64,000 bases of DNA from Anaerosporobacter faecicola (GCF_012070565.1 NZ_JAAQRO010000008.1:124001-188000); one strand, 5' to 3'; counted from the first letter of the stretch, positions 1 through 10,284 are shown. Translations and numbers: made by a program. The notes: generated by a model from the sequence alone, not told the origin.

Positions 1-699
1 TCCTGTATAATGAGGATTTTCTTTTCTTCTCTTTAGTCCTACCTTAACAGCAGATGCACAACGATGATGTCCATCTGCTATATAGATCTGTTCCATGTTT
101 TCAAAGCATTCCTTAATGGTTGTATTGTCTTTCGCTTTCATTACCTTCCATACGTTATGTGTAATCCCATCTTCCGATGTGAAACCATATAATTTATCTT
201 CTTGTTTCACACGGTCAACAACTTGATTCAAAGCAGCTACTGCACGATATGCTAAGAATATAGGCCCTGTCTGAGCATTACAGATATCCACATGATTGAT
301 TCGATCAATTTCTTTATCTTCTCTGGTATTCTCATGTTTCTTAATCACCTGATTCATATAATCATCAATGGAAGCACATGCAACAATTCCTGTTTGCGCT
401 CTTCCATTCATAATCAATTCGTATAGATAGTAGCATTCCTCAGAGTCCGTAACGAATGTTCCATTTGCGATCATTGCCTGTAGAGTTTCTTTCGCTCTTG
501 CATATACTTTCGCATCATATGTATCAACCGTCTCGTCAAATTGGGTTTCTGCCCGGTCAATTTTTAAGAATGATAATGGTTCCTTCTCTACTTCTACTTT
601 TGCCTCCTCACGATTGTATACATCATAAGGTAATGCAGCTACTTTTGATACGACTGTTTCGTTTGGTCTAATGCAACGAAAAGGTTTGATTTTTGCCAT
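1..699 (-). CDS. DUF1015 family protein (C-terminus beyond window)
   Basis: The reading frame starts at an ATG read leftward from 699 and stays open to the window edge, giving 233 residues; the C-terminus is missing. The N-terminus (MAKIKPFRCIRPNE) and the motif IADGHHR near residue 215 are typical of DUF1015 proteins, which are usually about 400 residues long. Their biochemical function is not established. The gene lies directly downstream of serC and serA. I recall this grouping from other clostridia, which would fit a role connected to serine or phosphoserine, but that is inference. It is probably co-transcribed from the serC promoter. Confidence 0.85.
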   Translation of the reverse strand, partial: MAKIKPFRCIRPNETVVSKVAALPYDVYNREEAKVEVEKEPLSFLKIDRAETQFDETVDTYDAKVYARAKETLQAMIANGTFVTDSEECYYLYELIMNGRAQTGIVACASIDDYMNQVIKKHENTREDKEIDRINHVDICNAQTGPIFLAYRAVAALNQVVDRVKQEDKLYGFTSEDGITHNVWKVMKAKDNTTIKECFENMEQIYIADGHHRCASAVKVGLKRRKENPHYTG

Positions 700-833
700 T
701 GTTTTTCTCCTATTCTCTTGTTCTCCCTATAACAAAAGCACCGTCAAATATTCTAAAGAACAGAATTATTTGCCGGTGTGTCTTTTGCTCAGTATATGAA
801 TAACTGTCTTGTTGCCCAATGATCTTCATCGAA

Positions 834-1997
834 CTACTTAACAACTCTTACCTTTAATACACCATCGATTGCTGATAATTTTTCAACTAATGCCTGTGCA
901 GAAGATGCTCCAATATCTAATACGGTATAAGCGTAATCACCACGGCTCTTGTTAACCATGTTATCGATATTAATATTCTCAGCAGCGAATACAGTTGTAA
1001 ACTGGCTTAACATATTTGGAATATTTCTGTGGTTGATCGTGATACGACCTTCACTAGAACATACACCAGCATCACATGCAGGATAGTTTACAGAATTTTT
1101 GATATTACCATTGTTCATATAGTCCATGATTTCTTTTACTGCCATAACTGCACAATTGTCTTCTGATTCTGCAGTAGAAGCACCCAAATGAGGAAATGCA
1201 ATAACGCCCTCCATATTTGCTGTCTTCGCATTAGGGAAATCCGTAACGTATTTGGCAACTTTACCAGAAGCTAAAGCTACTTCCATATCTTCATCATTTA
1301 CAAGAAGGTCTCTTGCAAAGTTCAAGATTACAACACCGTCTTTCATCATGGCAATTGTATCTTTGTTAATCATCTTCTTCGTATCATCCACTAAAGGAGT
1401 ATGTACCGTTATATAATCACATTCTTTGAATATTTCATCTCTTGTTTTTACGTATTTGATATCTCTTGATAAGTTCCATGCATGTTCTACAGAAAGATAT
1501 GGATCACAACCATATACTTCCATACCGAGACGTTTTGCAGCATTGGCTACAAGAACACCAATTGCTCCTAATCCGATTACACCTAATTTTTTACCTTGGA
1601 TTTCCTTCCCTGCAAATTTTGACTTTGCTTTTTCCATGGTTTTATTAATGTTTTCATCTGCTTTATTATCATTAACCCATTTCATTCCGCCAACTAAATC
1701 ACGGGAAGCAAGCATTAATCCTGCAACAACTAATTCTTTAACACCATTTGCATTGGCACCTGGTGTATTAAATACAACGATACCTTTCTCTGCACATTTA
1801 TCAAGTGGTATATTATTCACTCCTGCACCAGCACGAGCTATTGCACATAATTGTTTTCCCATTTCTAAATCATGCATTGCAGCACTACGTACTAAAACCG
1901 CATCTGCTTCATCAAAAGAATCTGTTTTCACAAAATCCTCAGTAAAAAGATCAAGTCCTACTCCAGCAATTGGATTCAGGCAATTATATTTTACCAT
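834..1997 (-). CDS. serA: D-3-phosphoglycerate dehydrogenase
   Basis: 387 residues. It oxidises 3-phosphoglycerate to 3-phosphohydroxypyruvate with NAD, the first step of serine synthesis in the cytosol. Visible features are the Rossmann segment GVIGLGAIGVLVANAAKRLG around residues 139-157, an acidic residue after the next strand (CDPY) that favours NAD, and the catalytic histidine in AFPHLGAS. A C-terminal ACT-like segment begins near residue 317 (ITINHRNIPNMLSQFTTVF). The length matches the short, ACT-containing clostridial form. A GGGAGG ribosome binding site precedes the ATG. It follows serC after 204 bp that hold a 10-bp inverted repeat (2111-2146). Serine feedback through the ACT domain is possible but not shown. 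Confidence 0.95.
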   Translation of the reverse strand: MVKYNCLNPIAGVGLDLFTEDFVKTDSFDEADAVLVRSAAMHDLEMGKQLCAIARAGAGVNNIPLDKCAEKGIVVFNTPGANANGVKELVVAGLMLASRDLVGGMKWVNDNKADENINKTMEKAKSKFAGKEIQGKKLGVIGLGAIGVLVANAAKRLGMEVYGCDPYLSVEHAWNLSRDIKYVKTRDEIFKECDYITVHTPLVDDTKKMINKDTIAMMKDGVVILNFARDLLVNDEDMEVALASGKVAKYVTDFPNAKTANMEGVIAFPHLGASTAESEDNCAVMAVKEIMDYMNNGNIKNSVNYPACDAGVCSSEGRITINHRNIPNMLSQFTTVFAAENINIDNMVNKSRGDYAYTVLDIGASSAQALVEKLSAIDGVLKVRVVK

Positions 1998-2201
1998 TCT
2001 AATATCCTCCCATTCTTAACTTTTGCTATTAACGTATAAAGACGAATGATAACATTTCATTTACTTTATATCTATAATAATAGCGCTACAAATCTTGATT
2101 ATGATAGACAATTGCGAAATCCAATTTTTCAACTGAATTTCGCAATCACCAAGTATCTTCTTTGATCCGTTATAAATTAACCTTTTGCCCTTTGTATCCT
2201 A

Positions 2202-3284
2202 TTATTGATTTTCTTCTTCGAATTTCTTCATGAATGCAACTAACTTCTCAACGCCTTCAAGTGGCATTGCATTGTAGATACTTGCTCTCATACCGCCAAC
2301 TGTTCTGTGACCTTTCAAGTTTTCAAAACCTGCAGCTTTTGCTTCTTTTACAAACTTTGCATCAAGATCAGCATCACCTGTTACGAATGGTACATTCATA
2401 AGAGAACGATCCTCTTTCACTACCGTACCTTTGAATAATTTACTTTGGTCTAAGTAATCATATAATACTTTGGCTTTCTTTTCGTTACGTTCTTTCATAA
2501 CTTCAAGTCCACCCATCTTCTTTAACCATTTGAAAACTTTACCACAAATGTAGATGCCATATGCTGGTGGAGTATTATATAAAGAATTGTTGTCTGCATG
2601 AATCTTATATTTTAACATAGTAGGAGTACCTTCTAATGTATCCTCTGTGATCAAATCTTCACGAATAATAACGATTACAACACCTGCTGGTCCAATGTTC
2701 TTTTGAACGCCACCATAGATTACACCATATTTGCTTACATCTACTGGTTCAGATAAGAAGCAAGAAGAAACATCGGCTACTAACGTTTTCCCCTTTGTAT
2801 TTGGTAGTGTTTTAAATTTTGTACCATAAATGGTGTTATTCTCACATATGTACACGTAATCTGCATCTTCATCAATATCAAGATCCGAACAATCTGGAAT
2901 ATAGGAGAAAGTTTTGTCCTCGGATGATGCAATTGCTCTTGCTTTACCATAGATCTGAGCTTCTTTGAAAGCTTTCTTAGCCCATTGACCCGTGATAATA
3001 TAATCAGCTACTTTATTCTTCATAAGGTTCATTGGGATCATGGCAAATTGCTGAGATGCGCCACCTTGTAAGAATAAGACTTTATAATTATCAGGTATAT
3101 TCATCAAGTCTCTTAAATCTTTTTCTGCAGTTTCAATGATTTCCTGGTAAGCTTTGGATCGATGACTCATCTCCATAACCGACATTCCAGTGCCATTGTA
3201 ATCTAACATTTCTGCTGCTGCTTCTTTTAATACTTCTTCAGGTAAAACAGCTGGACCTGCTGAAAAATTATAAACTCTACCCAC
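2202..3284 (-). CDS. serC: Phosphoserine aminotransferase
   Basis: 360 residues. A PLP enzyme that converts 3-phosphohydroxypyruvate and glutamate to phosphoserine and 2-oxoglutarate. The N-terminus YNFSAGPAVLP, the ADVSS segment and GGVQKNIGPAG, with the lysine that forms the Schiff base, are class V aminotransferase (SerC) signatures. The length is typical. Translation starts at GTG, with AAGGAGG about 9 bases upstream, which fixes the start. A sigma-A-like promoter (3327-3355) lies just upstream, so serC heads the serC-serA-DUF1015 unit separately from ilvB. Confidence 0.96.
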   Translation of the reverse strand: MGRVYNFSAGPAVLPEEVLKEAAAEMLDYNGTGMSVMEMSHRSKAYQEIIETAEKDLRDLMNIPDNYKVLFLQGGASQQFAMIPMNLMKNKVADYIITGQWAKKAFKEAQIYGKARAIASSEDKTFSYIPDCSDLDIDEDADYVYICENNTIYGTKFKTLPNTKGKTLVADVSSCFLSEPVDVSKYGVIYGGVQKNIGPAGVVIVIIREDLITEDTLEGTPTMLKYKIHADNNSLYNTPPAYGIYICGKVFKWLKKMGGLEVMKERNEKKAKVLYDYLDQSKLFKGTVVKEDRSLMNVPFVTGDADLDAKFVKEAKAAGFENLKGHRTVGGMRASIYNAMPLEGVEKLVAFMKKFEEENQ

Positions 3285-3326
3285 TTGTACTTCCTCCTTT
3301 TATGCTTGACTACTTTATTGTGTTAC

Positions 3327-3355
3327 ATTATAAAACTAAAAAAATATGAAGTCAA
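3327..3355 (-). promoter_or_regulatory. Sigma-A-type promoter for serC-serA
   Basis: On the minus strand, TTGACT (3350-3355) and TATAAT (3327-3332) are separated by 17 bp. They lie about 45 bp upstream of the serC GTG. The spacing and near-consensus hexamers make this one of the clearest promoters in the window. Confidence 0.8.
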
Positions 3356-3549
3356 TCCTTATTCGCTATTTTTTGCAATTGTGCCTCGGATTTCCAATTG
3401 TTAGCATTTTAACATGTGCTTTGAAAAAATGCAACAAAAGGAAAGATCCAATGCAATCAATCACGTTTCTTTTATCAAGATATTCTAGTCCATGCTACTT
3501 TATTCTTTTATCTCCATATTCTAGCTTTCTTAAACATTACATTTACCAA

Positions 3550-5226
3550 CTACTTTTTAAGGTCTTCTTCTGAGAATACCTCATCAATTGCTGCACCTGG
3601 TGCAACCATTGGCCATACTTTATCATCACTTTGAATCTGGCAATCAATAACAACTGGTATATTTAATGCAATTGCTTCTTTTAAAACAGGCTCCACTTCT
3701 TCTTTCTTTGTGATTCGATATGCTTTTGCTCCCATCGCTTCTGCTAATTTTACAAAATCAACCGCATCATTGAGTACCGTATAGGAATACCGTTCTCCAT
3801 AGAACAACGTCTGCCATTGACGTACCATTCCAAGTACATGGTTGTTAAATATAATCTCAATAATTGGTATGTTATAGCGAGTTGCTGTTGCTACTTCATT
3901 CATGTTCATTCGGAAGCAACCATCTCCCGCCATATTCACTACGACTTTCTCTGGGTGAGCAACTTTGGCACCAATACAAGCTCCTAAGCCATAACCCATT
4001 GTTCCAAGGCCACCTGAAGTAAGGAAGGTTCTTGGTTTTTTATATTTGAAATATTGTGCTGCCCACATTTGATGCTGTCCAACTTCCGTTGTAATGATTG
4101 CATCACCATTGGTAATCTCATATAATTTTTCAATTATGTATGGTCCTGTTAACACATCTTTTTGATAGGTTAATGGATATTGTTGTTTCATATCCAACAC
4201 ATGTTCCATCCATTCTTTATGGTTATGTTGTGTTAATTTCTTATTTATACGCTCTAAGACCATCTTAATGTCACCAACAACACAATGATCGGTAATGACA
4301 TTCTTATTGATCTCTGCTGGGTCTACATCGATTTGTAATACCTTTGCATTTGGAGCAAATTTGGCAATATTACCGGTCACACGATCACTAAATCTAGCAC
4401 CAACTGTAATGAGCAGATCACACTGTGTTACCGCAAGGTTTGATGTCTTCGTACCATGCATTCCCAACATACCAGTATATTGCTCATGTTCTCCACTGTA
4501 AGCACCTTTTCCCATTAATGTGTCGCATACTGGAGCATCTATAAGATCAACGAATTGTTCTAACTCTTCACTTGCTTCAGAAATAACGGCACCACCACCA
4601 ACGAATACCATTGGTTTGCTTGCATGATTGATCATCTCAACCGCTGTTACCAAATCTTCTTCTTTGATCGTATCAGCTACTCGTTCAATCTTTTCTGGTA
4701 CTACTTTTGTATATTCCGTCTTTGCAGCCGTTACATCTTTCGTAATATCCAATAATACAGGACCTGGGCGACCTGTGTTAGCGATTTTAAATGCGCGGCG
4801 AAGTGTATCTGCAAGTTTTGTAACATCTTTTACGATAAAATTATGTTTTGTAATCGGCATTGTAATACCAGCAATGTCTACCTCTTGGAAACTATCCTTA
4901 CCAAGTAAAGGAACTGTAACGTTACCTGTTATTGCTACCATTGGTACCGAATCCATATATGCCGTTGCAATACCTGTAACCAAATTCGTTGCACCTGGGC
5001 CACTTGTCGCAAGACACACACCAACTTTTCCTGTTGCTCTCGCATACCCATCTGCCGCATGGGAAGCCCCCTGTTCATGGGAGGTAAGAATATGTCTTAT
5101 CTCTTTCTTGTGTTTGTATAATTCATCATATATATTCAGAACAGCACCACCTGGATATCCAAAGATCGTATCCACTCCCTGTTCTTTTAAACATTCTACT
5201 AAGATTTCTGAACCTGTTAACTGCAT
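3550..5226 (-). CDS. ilvB: Acetolactate synthase, large (catalytic) subunit
   Basis: 558 residues. A thiamine-diphosphate and FAD enzyme that condenses two pyruvates to acetolactate, or pyruvate with 2-oxobutyrate, at the start of valine, leucine and isoleucine synthesis. FGYPGGAVLNIYD and the catalytic glutamate in TSHEQGASHAADGYARATG (N-terminal domain), the central VGARFSDRVTG segment and the ThDP motif GDGCFRMNMNE...NN (C-terminal domain) are all present. No small regulatory subunit gene (ilvN/ilvH) is adjacent, so this is either an independently active enzyme or its regulatory partner is elsewhere. It follows ilvD after a 34-bp gap and is probably in the same transcript as leuB-ilvD. Confidence 0.95.
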   Translation of the reverse strand: MQLTGSEILVECLKEQGVDTIFGYPGGAVLNIYDELYKHKKEIRHILTSHEQGASHAADGYARATGKVGVCLATSGPGATNLVTGIATAYMDSVPMVAITGNVTVPLLGKDSFQEVDIAGITMPITKHNFIVKDVTKLADTLRRAFKIANTGRPGPVLLDITKDVTAAKTEYTKVVPEKIERVADTIKEEDLVTAVEMINHASKPMVFVGGGAVISEASEELEQFVDLIDAPVCDTLMGKGAYSGEHEQYTGMLGMHGTKTSNLAVTQCDLLITVGARFSDRVTGNIAKFAPNAKVLQIDVDPAEINKNVITDHCVVGDIKMVLERINKKLTQHNHKEWMEHVLDMKQQYPLTYQKDVLTGPYIIEKLYEITNGDAIITTEVGQHQMWAAQYFKYKKPRTFLTSGGLGTMGYGLGACIGAKVAHPEKVVVNMAGDGCFRMNMNEVATATRYNIPIIEIIFNNHVLGMVRQWQTLFYGERYSYTVLNDAVDFVKLAEAMGAKAYRITKKEEVEPVLKEAIALNIPVVIDCQIQSDDKVWPMVAPGAAIDEVFSEEDLKK

Positions 5227-5260
5227 ACTACACCTCTTTCACCATTACTGTCTGTACTCT

Positions 5261-6931
5261 TTATTGCTGTGGAATCTCTAAGATTGCTCCACGATTTCCT
5301 GATGTAACCATAGAAGCATAACGAGCAAGATATCCTGTTGTTACTTTTGGTTGTCTTGGTTTCCAATTTGCACGTCTTCTCGCTAATTCTTCCTCGGATA
5401 CATCCATATCCAACGTATTCGCATTGATATCAATCTTAATAATGTCCCCTTCTTCTACTAATGCAATTGGTCCTCCTACTGCTGCTTCTGGAGATACATG
5501 ACCAATGGAAGCACCTCTTGATGCACCACTAAAACGACCATCTGTAATTAAGGCTACACTAGAACCAAGTCCCATACCTGCAATAGCTGATGTAGGATTT
5601 AACATCTCTCTCATACCTGGTCCACCTTTTGGTCCTTCATATCGGATTACCACAACGTCTCCTGCAACAATTTTTCCTTCTTTGATTGCCGCAATTGCAT
5701 CTTCTTCACAATCAAATACTCTAGCAGGTCCTTCGTGTTTTAACATTTCAGGTGCAACAGCAGAACGTTTTACAACTCCTGAATCGGGTGCTAAGTTTCC
5801 TTTTAATACGGCAATACCGCCTGTAGTACTATATGGATTATCAATGGTACGAATTACTTCTGGATTGCGATTTACACAACCAGCAATGTTCTCTCCAACT
5901 GTTTTGCCCGTTGCAGTTATACAGTCTGTATGTAATAGATTCTTCTTATTTAACTCATTCATAACGGCATATACACCGCCAGCTTCATTCAGATCTTCCA
6001 TATAAGTTGGACCAGCTGGTGCAAGATGACATAAGTTTGGTGTCTTTGCACTTATATGATTTGCAATATCTACATTCAACTCTACCCCAGCTTCATGTGC
6101 AATAGCAGGTAAATGTAACATACTGTTTGTACTACAGCCAAGAGCCATATCCACAGTCAATGCATTCATGAATGCTTCTTCTGTCATAATATCACGAGGA
6201 CGAATATTCTTTTCATATAATTCCATAATCTTCATACCAGCATGTTTTGCTAATTTAATTCTTTCGGAATATACCGCTGGAATTGTACCATTTCCACGAA
6301 GTCCCATACCTAGTACTTCTGTTAAGCAGTTCATACTGTTGGCTGTATACATACCCGAACAAGAACCACAAGTTGGACATACTTTATTCTCGAATTCTTC
6401 TACATCTTCTGCTGTCATCTTTCCTGCTGCATAAGATCCTACTGCTTCAAACATGCTAGATAGACTTCTCTTTTGACCATGAACATGACCAGCGAGCATT
6501 GGTCCACCACTTACAAAGATTGTTGGGATATTCAATCTTGCAGCAGCCATTAATAGTCCAGGTACATTCTTATCACAGTTTGGTACCATTACAAGGGCAT
6601 CGAAACCATGTGCCATTGCCATTGCTTCTGTTGAATCGCAGATCAAATCTCTTGTTACAAGAGAATACTTCATACCTATATGTCCCATGGCAATACCATC
6701 GCAAACGGCTATCGCAGGGAATACCACTGGTGTTCCACCTGCCATGGCTACACCGATCTTAACTGCTTCCACAATTTTATCTAAGTTCATATGGCCTGGT
6801 ACAATTTCATTATGTGAACTAACAATACCAACCAAAGGTCTCTCTAGTTCTTCTTTTGTCATACCAAGTGCATTAAATAACGAACGGTGTGGTGCTTGTT
6901 GCATACCAGTCTTAACGGAATCACTTCTCAT
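5261..6931 (-). CDS. ilvD: Dihydroxyacid dehydratase
   Basis: 556 residues, typical for the family. It dehydrates 2,3-dihydroxy-isovalerate and its methylvalerate homologue to the 2-oxo acids in branched-chain amino acid synthesis, using an iron-sulfur cluster and Mg2+. The cluster-associated cysteines are visible in PNCDKNVPG and in [19 protein letters not shown]. The segments [13 protein letters not shown] and [11 protein letters not shown] are further IlvD signatures. A GGAGG-type ribosome binding site precedes the ATG. It lies between leuB (113-bp gap) and ilvB (34-bp gap) in the same direction. Confidence 0.96.
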   Translation of the reverse strand: MRSDSVKTGMQQAPHRSLFNALGMTKEELERPLVGIVSSHNEIVPGHMNLDKIVEAVKIGVAMAGGTPVVFPAIAVCDGIAMGHIGMKYSLVTRDLICDSTEAMAMAHGFDALVMVPNCDKNVPGLLMAAARLNIPTIFVSGGPMLAGHVHGQKRSLSSMFEAVGSYAAGKMTAEDVEEFENKVCPTCGSCSGMYTANSMNCLTEVLGMGLRGNGTIPAVYSERIKLAKHAGMKIMELYEKNIRPRDIMTEEAFMNALTVDMALGCSTNSMLHLPAIAHEAGVELNVDIANHISAKTPNLCHLAPAGPTYMEDLNEAGGVYAVMNELNKKNLLHTDCITATGKTVGENIAGCVNRNPEVIRTIDNPYSTTGGIAVLKGNLAPDSGVVKRSAVAPEMLKHEGPARVFDCEEDAIAAIKEGKIVAGDVVVIRYEGPKGGPGMREMLNPTSAIAGMGLGSSVALITDGRFSGASRGASIGHVSPEAAVGGPIALVEEGDIIKIDINANTLDMDVSEEELARRRANWKPRQPKVTTGYLARYASMVTSGNRGAILEIPQQ

Positions 6932-7044
6932 ACTACTACCTCCTAGATCTCACAAATCGATTGTATTCTTTTCTATTCTAACATATTATGATGTACGGGT
7001 CAAAAGTAGCATTTGCCCTTTTATTGATGCACGAATAAGGCAAA

Positions 7045-8133
7045 TTATTTCACAATATGACTACAGATCAAATCTCCCATCTCAATCGTACCAACTTTCT
7101 TTTTACCTTCTGACATAATATCAATGGTACGATATCCTTCTTTTAAGACAGCTTTTACTGCTTCTTCGATGGCATCTGCTTCTTTCTCTAAATCAAAAGA
7201 GTAACGTAACATCATGGCTGCTGATAAGATAGTCGCAATTGGATTGGCTTTATTCTGTCCAGCTATATCAGGTGCGGAACCATGGCTTGGCTCGTATAAT
7301 CCTAATTTTGTATCGCCTAAACTTGCTGATGCTAGCATTCCAATTGAACCTGTAACCATACTTGCTTCATCGGATAAGATATCACCAAACATATTCTCTG
7401 TTAAAATCACATCAAATTGTTTTGGATCCTTCACTAATTGCATTGCACAGTTATCTACTAGCATATCGCTTAATTCCACATCTGGATAATCAGCTGCTAC
7501 TTCTTTCACAACTTTTCTCCATAATCTTGAAGAATCAAGAACATTGGCTTTGTCTACGCTACATACTTTCTTATTTCTCTTTCTTGCAATATCAAATCCC
7601 CATTTGGCGATTCTTCGAATTTCATTTTCATTATAGGTAAGAGTATCCATTGCTGTGGTTACACCATTTTCTTCGTATGTTTTCCGATCTCCAAAGTATA
7701 ATCCACCTGTCAACTCTCTCATTACAACAAAATCAAATCCACCATCTGTAATCTCTTCTTTAAGCGGACAAGCTCCCTTTAATTCATCAAAAAGAACTGC
7801 AGGTCGAATATTGGCAAATAGATTTAACCCTTTACGAATTTGCAATAATCCAGCTTCTGGTCTTTTGTTTGGAGGAAGTTGATACCAATTTGACTGACCT
7901 ACATTACCACCTACTGCACCAAGTAACACAGAATCACTTGCTTTTGCTGTAGCTAATGCTTCTTCCGTTAATGGAACTCCTGTTGCATCAATGGAACAAC
8001 CACCCATCAATACTTCTGTGTAGTGAAATGTATGTCCGTATGTACTACCAATCTTGTCTAAGACTTTCTTTGCCTCTGTTACGATTTCCGGTCCGATTCC
8101 ATCTCCAGGTATAACTGCTATATTATAATTCAT
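7045..8133 (-). CDS. leuB: 3-isopropylmalate dehydrogenase
   Basis: 362 residues. It oxidises and decarboxylates 3-isopropylmalate to 2-oxoisocaproate with NAD in leucine synthesis. [11 protein letters not shown] at the N-terminus, the [11 protein letters not shown] substrate segment, [15 protein letters not shown] and the metal-binding [15 protein letters not shown] are diagnostic. It heads leuB-ilvD-ilvB, while leuCD lie 20 kb away beside a LysR regulator. A candidate promoter with an inverted-repeat operator lies about 75 bp upstream (8207-8237). Confidence 0.96.
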   Translation of the reverse strand: MNYNIAVIPGDGIGPEIVTEAKKVLDKIGSTYGHTFHYTEVLMGGCSIDATGVPLTEEALATAKASDSVLLGAVGGNVGQSNWYQLPPNKRPEAGLLQIRKGLNLFANIRPAVLFDELKGACPLKEEITDGGFDFVVMRELTGGLYFGDRKTYEENGVTTAMDTLTYNENEIRRIAKWGFDIARKRNKKVCSVDKANVLDSSRLWRKVVKEVAADYPDVELSDMLVDNCAMQLVKDPKQFDVILTENMFGDILSDEASMVTGSIGMLASASLGDTKLGLYEPSHGSAPDIAGQNKANPIATILSAAMMLRYSFDLEKEADAIEEAVKAVLKEGYRTIDIMSEGKKKVGTIEMGDLICSHIVK

Positions 8134-8206
8134 TCTACCTACTTCCTTTCTGTTTTCCTATATTCCATGGTACGTTCTAACTGCTTCGTATCACACATTC
8201 CTTTAG

Positions 8207-8237
8207 ATTATACATATTATAACTTTACGTTATAATA
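8207..8237 (-). promoter_or_regulatory. leuB promoter with overlapping 9-bp inverted repeat
   Basis: On the minus strand, TTATAA (8230-8235) and TATAAT (8207-8212) are 17 bp apart. The -35 hexamer lies inside a perfect inverted repeat, TATTATAAC-N5-GTTATAATA (8215-8237). Its ATAAC/GTTAT core is compatible with a LysR-type operator, but no binding is shown. Confidence 0.5.
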
Positions 8238-8471
8238 CTTTCTTTTTTTATTCCATATTCATATATTAGCTTATTATATAAAAAAAAGCAATGTATTTTC
8301 TAAAATTAATATAGGCATTGTTACAAAATGTTATATCTTGTGGGATAGATTACAACTATTGGCTTTATAAGCAAGGAATCGTCTCCAATCAACTGCATAA
8401 TCCTATGGTATATACCGTCAAAAGAATGGTACAACTATATCAACGTATATTCTTGCATGTTGGTTTGGGAC
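8238..8471. other. Intergenic region between leuB and the T7SS operon
   Basis: AT-rich DNA with no convincing gene. I looked for a T-box leader (the conserved antiterminator bulge) upstream of leuB and did not see one. A plus-strand frame is open from about 8315 to 8490 but has no start codon or ribosome binding site and resembles nothing I recognise. Confidence 0.5.
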
Positions 8472-8546
8472 AAAAAAAACAATTTTCATGAACAAGTGTC
8501 AAGATGTGGCGTTTCTTGACACATGATTCTTCGAAAATTGTTTTTT
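8472..8546 (-). terminator. Terminator of the T7SS WXG100 operon
   Basis: Two nested inverted repeats: a 14-bp outer pair (8474-8487 with 8533-8546) and a 9-bp inner pair, GTGTCAAGA (8496-8504) with TCTTGACAC (8514-8522). On the minus strand the outer stem ends in a run of eight T, just past the stop of the vWA-FHA gene. Confidence 0.8.
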
Positions 8547-8620
8547 ATCTCAACTCAATATGGTTTGTTCTGTACTTCGGTAAATACATGCATTCTACTC
8601 TTAATTTTTCGATCATTATA

Positions 8621-10231
8621 CTAACAAATAGATGCAGAATTTATTGTAATTGATACTTTTAGCTTCACTTGACCAATATCAAGAATGTCTTGATCTGCTA
8701 ACACTGCATCTTCATCCACAGATACGCCGTTCAGATATGTTCCGTTTAATGATCCTAAGTCTGTTACATATAGTTTTCCCCCTGACTCATAGATTCTACA
8801 ATGTAACTTGGATACACTTGGATCATAGTCAATCACAATCATCTTATTCGTATCTTTCGCTAATGTTCTACCTATATACAGCTCGCTATTCACGGTTTTC
8901 CCAAAAACACGATTGTTATTTACATCATTTAATTTAAAAATTAATACTTCTCTATTTTTACTCTCAGCAAAGGTTGATTTTCTATTTCCTATATATTGTG
9001 GCTTAATTGCAATCGTTTCATTATAATCTTCTTCCAAGTCCATGAAATCCATTGCAACCTTTGTTTCATAATTAGGCATAAGATCTTTTCCTGTTTGTAC
9101 GGTTACTTCAGGACGTATACCTTTTCGCTTCTTCATCTCTCCCTGATGTTTTCTACGATGTCTAATGAAACCTATTGTGATTAATCCTCCCAAAATAATC
9201 ACAACGAAAACAACTCCTCCAATAACAAATATTTTGTTTTTTTGGAGCCATGATGAACCATTCTTCTTATCACTTTCAGCTATATTCGGTTCGCTATACT
9301 CTGTACTCTTCGTATTTGTTGTTATCTTCAATTTATCTAGTAAAACCTTTGAAGAAATCTTTTTCGCAGCCTTCCCTTCCTGCTGAATCAGTAAGGAGAC
9401 CTCACGGTTTGTTCCATCTCGTAATTCATCTGGAACTTTTGCTTTAATCAAGGAATACTCATAAAATTGATTCATCTTTGCAATAATTTTGGAGGGTTTC
9501 GTCTTTTCTTTTAATGTAAAGCTCTCTCCTCCTGTAATTACAGAAAAGTCATATAAATTCTTTAACTTTTCTTCATTATCGTCATGTAAGCATCCAACTG
9601 TATAGATTGGAAATTCTGCCTCTTGAAGACTCTCAAGAAGATAATTTGCTGCCAAACTACCATTCTCATCAACGTAATCATCAGAAAATATTATGAGTCG
9701 ATAGAAACAATTCTCTGCCTCCATTGATTGTTTTATCCCGGCTATCACTTCAGGCATGATTGTTGTTATATAGGTAGCTTGTTTTGCATATTTAATCTTC
9801 TCATAGGAAGAATATAATTCGAATTTATCTTCCGTCATTGCTTGGAGAACTTCAAGATCTTTACCAATTGCATCAATTTCCATCTGTTCATTATCTGCTA
9901 AATTGCTAATTAGACCTTTTATAATACTCTTGATCGTTTTTTTATCTGAAGAAGTTACCGATTTCGACACATCGATCAATACAATCGTCCGCAACTTCAC
10001 ATCTGATTTTGTTATGGCAGCAATTTCACCGATTGCGCAATCACTACCATCTAATTGGCATTTAACCTGTTCACTCTTTAAATCTTTTATGTTTGATAAC
10101 ACATATAGATAACCATTGTTACTATTTGCATGAAATATCTGATCCATGGTTGCTACTCGAACAACGACTGCAGGTAATAATGCACATATTAGAAGGCATA
10201 CTATATAGACCATCTTAACTTTCTTTTTCAT
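8621..10231 (-). CDS. Membrane protein with extracytoplasmic vWA domain and cytoplasmic FHA domain
   Basis: 536 residues. A hydrophobic N-terminal segment (about 7-27) is a signal peptide or anchor. A von Willebrand factor A domain follows, with the metal-site motif DVSKS at 87-91. A second membrane segment spans about 334-356 and is followed by basic residues (RHRRK). The C-terminal FHA domain (about 452-525) keeps GR (455-456), S-x2-H (475-478) and NG (497-498) of the phosphothreonine pocket. This predicts vWA outside and FHA inside. It is the last gene of the WXG100 operon and precedes a strong terminator. It may be an anchoring or regulatory subunit of the T7SS, possibly replacing missing components such as EssB; that is inference. 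Confidence 0.85.
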   Translation of the reverse strand: MKKKVKMVYIVCLLICALLPAVVVRVATMDQIFHANSNNGYLYVLSNIKDLKSEQVKCQLDGSDCAIGEIAAITKSDVKLRTIVLIDVSKSVTSSDKKTIKSIIKGLISNLADNEQMEIDAIGKDLEVLQAMTEDKFELYSSYEKIKYAKQATYITTIMPEVIAGIKQSMEAENCFYRLIIFSDDYVDENGSLAANYLLESLQEAEFPIYTVGCLHDDNEEKLKNLYDFSVITGGESFTLKEKTKPSKIIAKMNQFYEYSLIKAKVPDELRDGTNREVSLLIQQEGKAAKKISSKVLLDKLKITTNTKSTEYSEPNIAESDKKNGSSWLQKNKIFVIGGVVFVVIILGGLITIGFIRHRRKHQGEMKKRKGIRPEVTVQTGKDLMPNYETKVAMDFMDLEEDYNETIAIKPQYIGNRKSTFAESKNREVLIFKLNDVNNNRVFGKTVNSELYIGRTLAKDTNKMIVIDYDPSVSKLHCRIYESGGKLYVTDLGSLNGTYLNGVSVDEDAVLADQDILDIGQVKLKVSITINSASIC

Positions 10232-10284
10232 CTCATTCCCCCTGTATTCCTTCCATATACCTTATCTATATGCATATCCAATTA

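Noticed and set aside
1426-2019. 197-residue plus-strand open frame across serA
   Set aside because: It lies antisense to serA, which has full family motifs and a ribosome binding site. The translated plus-strand product has no recognisable motif.
4628-5281. 217-residue plus-strand open frame across ilvB
   Set aside because: Shadow of ilvB on the opposite strand, without a ribosome binding site or domain signature.
8134-8471. T-box or other branched-chain amino acid leader upstream of leuB
   Set aside because: I looked for the conserved T-box antiterminator bulge and specifier features on the minus strand and did not find them.
8315-8490. Open plus-strand frame reading DYNYWLYKQGIVSNQ..., possible gene fragment
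   Set aside because: No start codon or ribosome binding site, it runs into the terminator stem, and I recognise no family. It could be a decayed remnant but cannot be supported.
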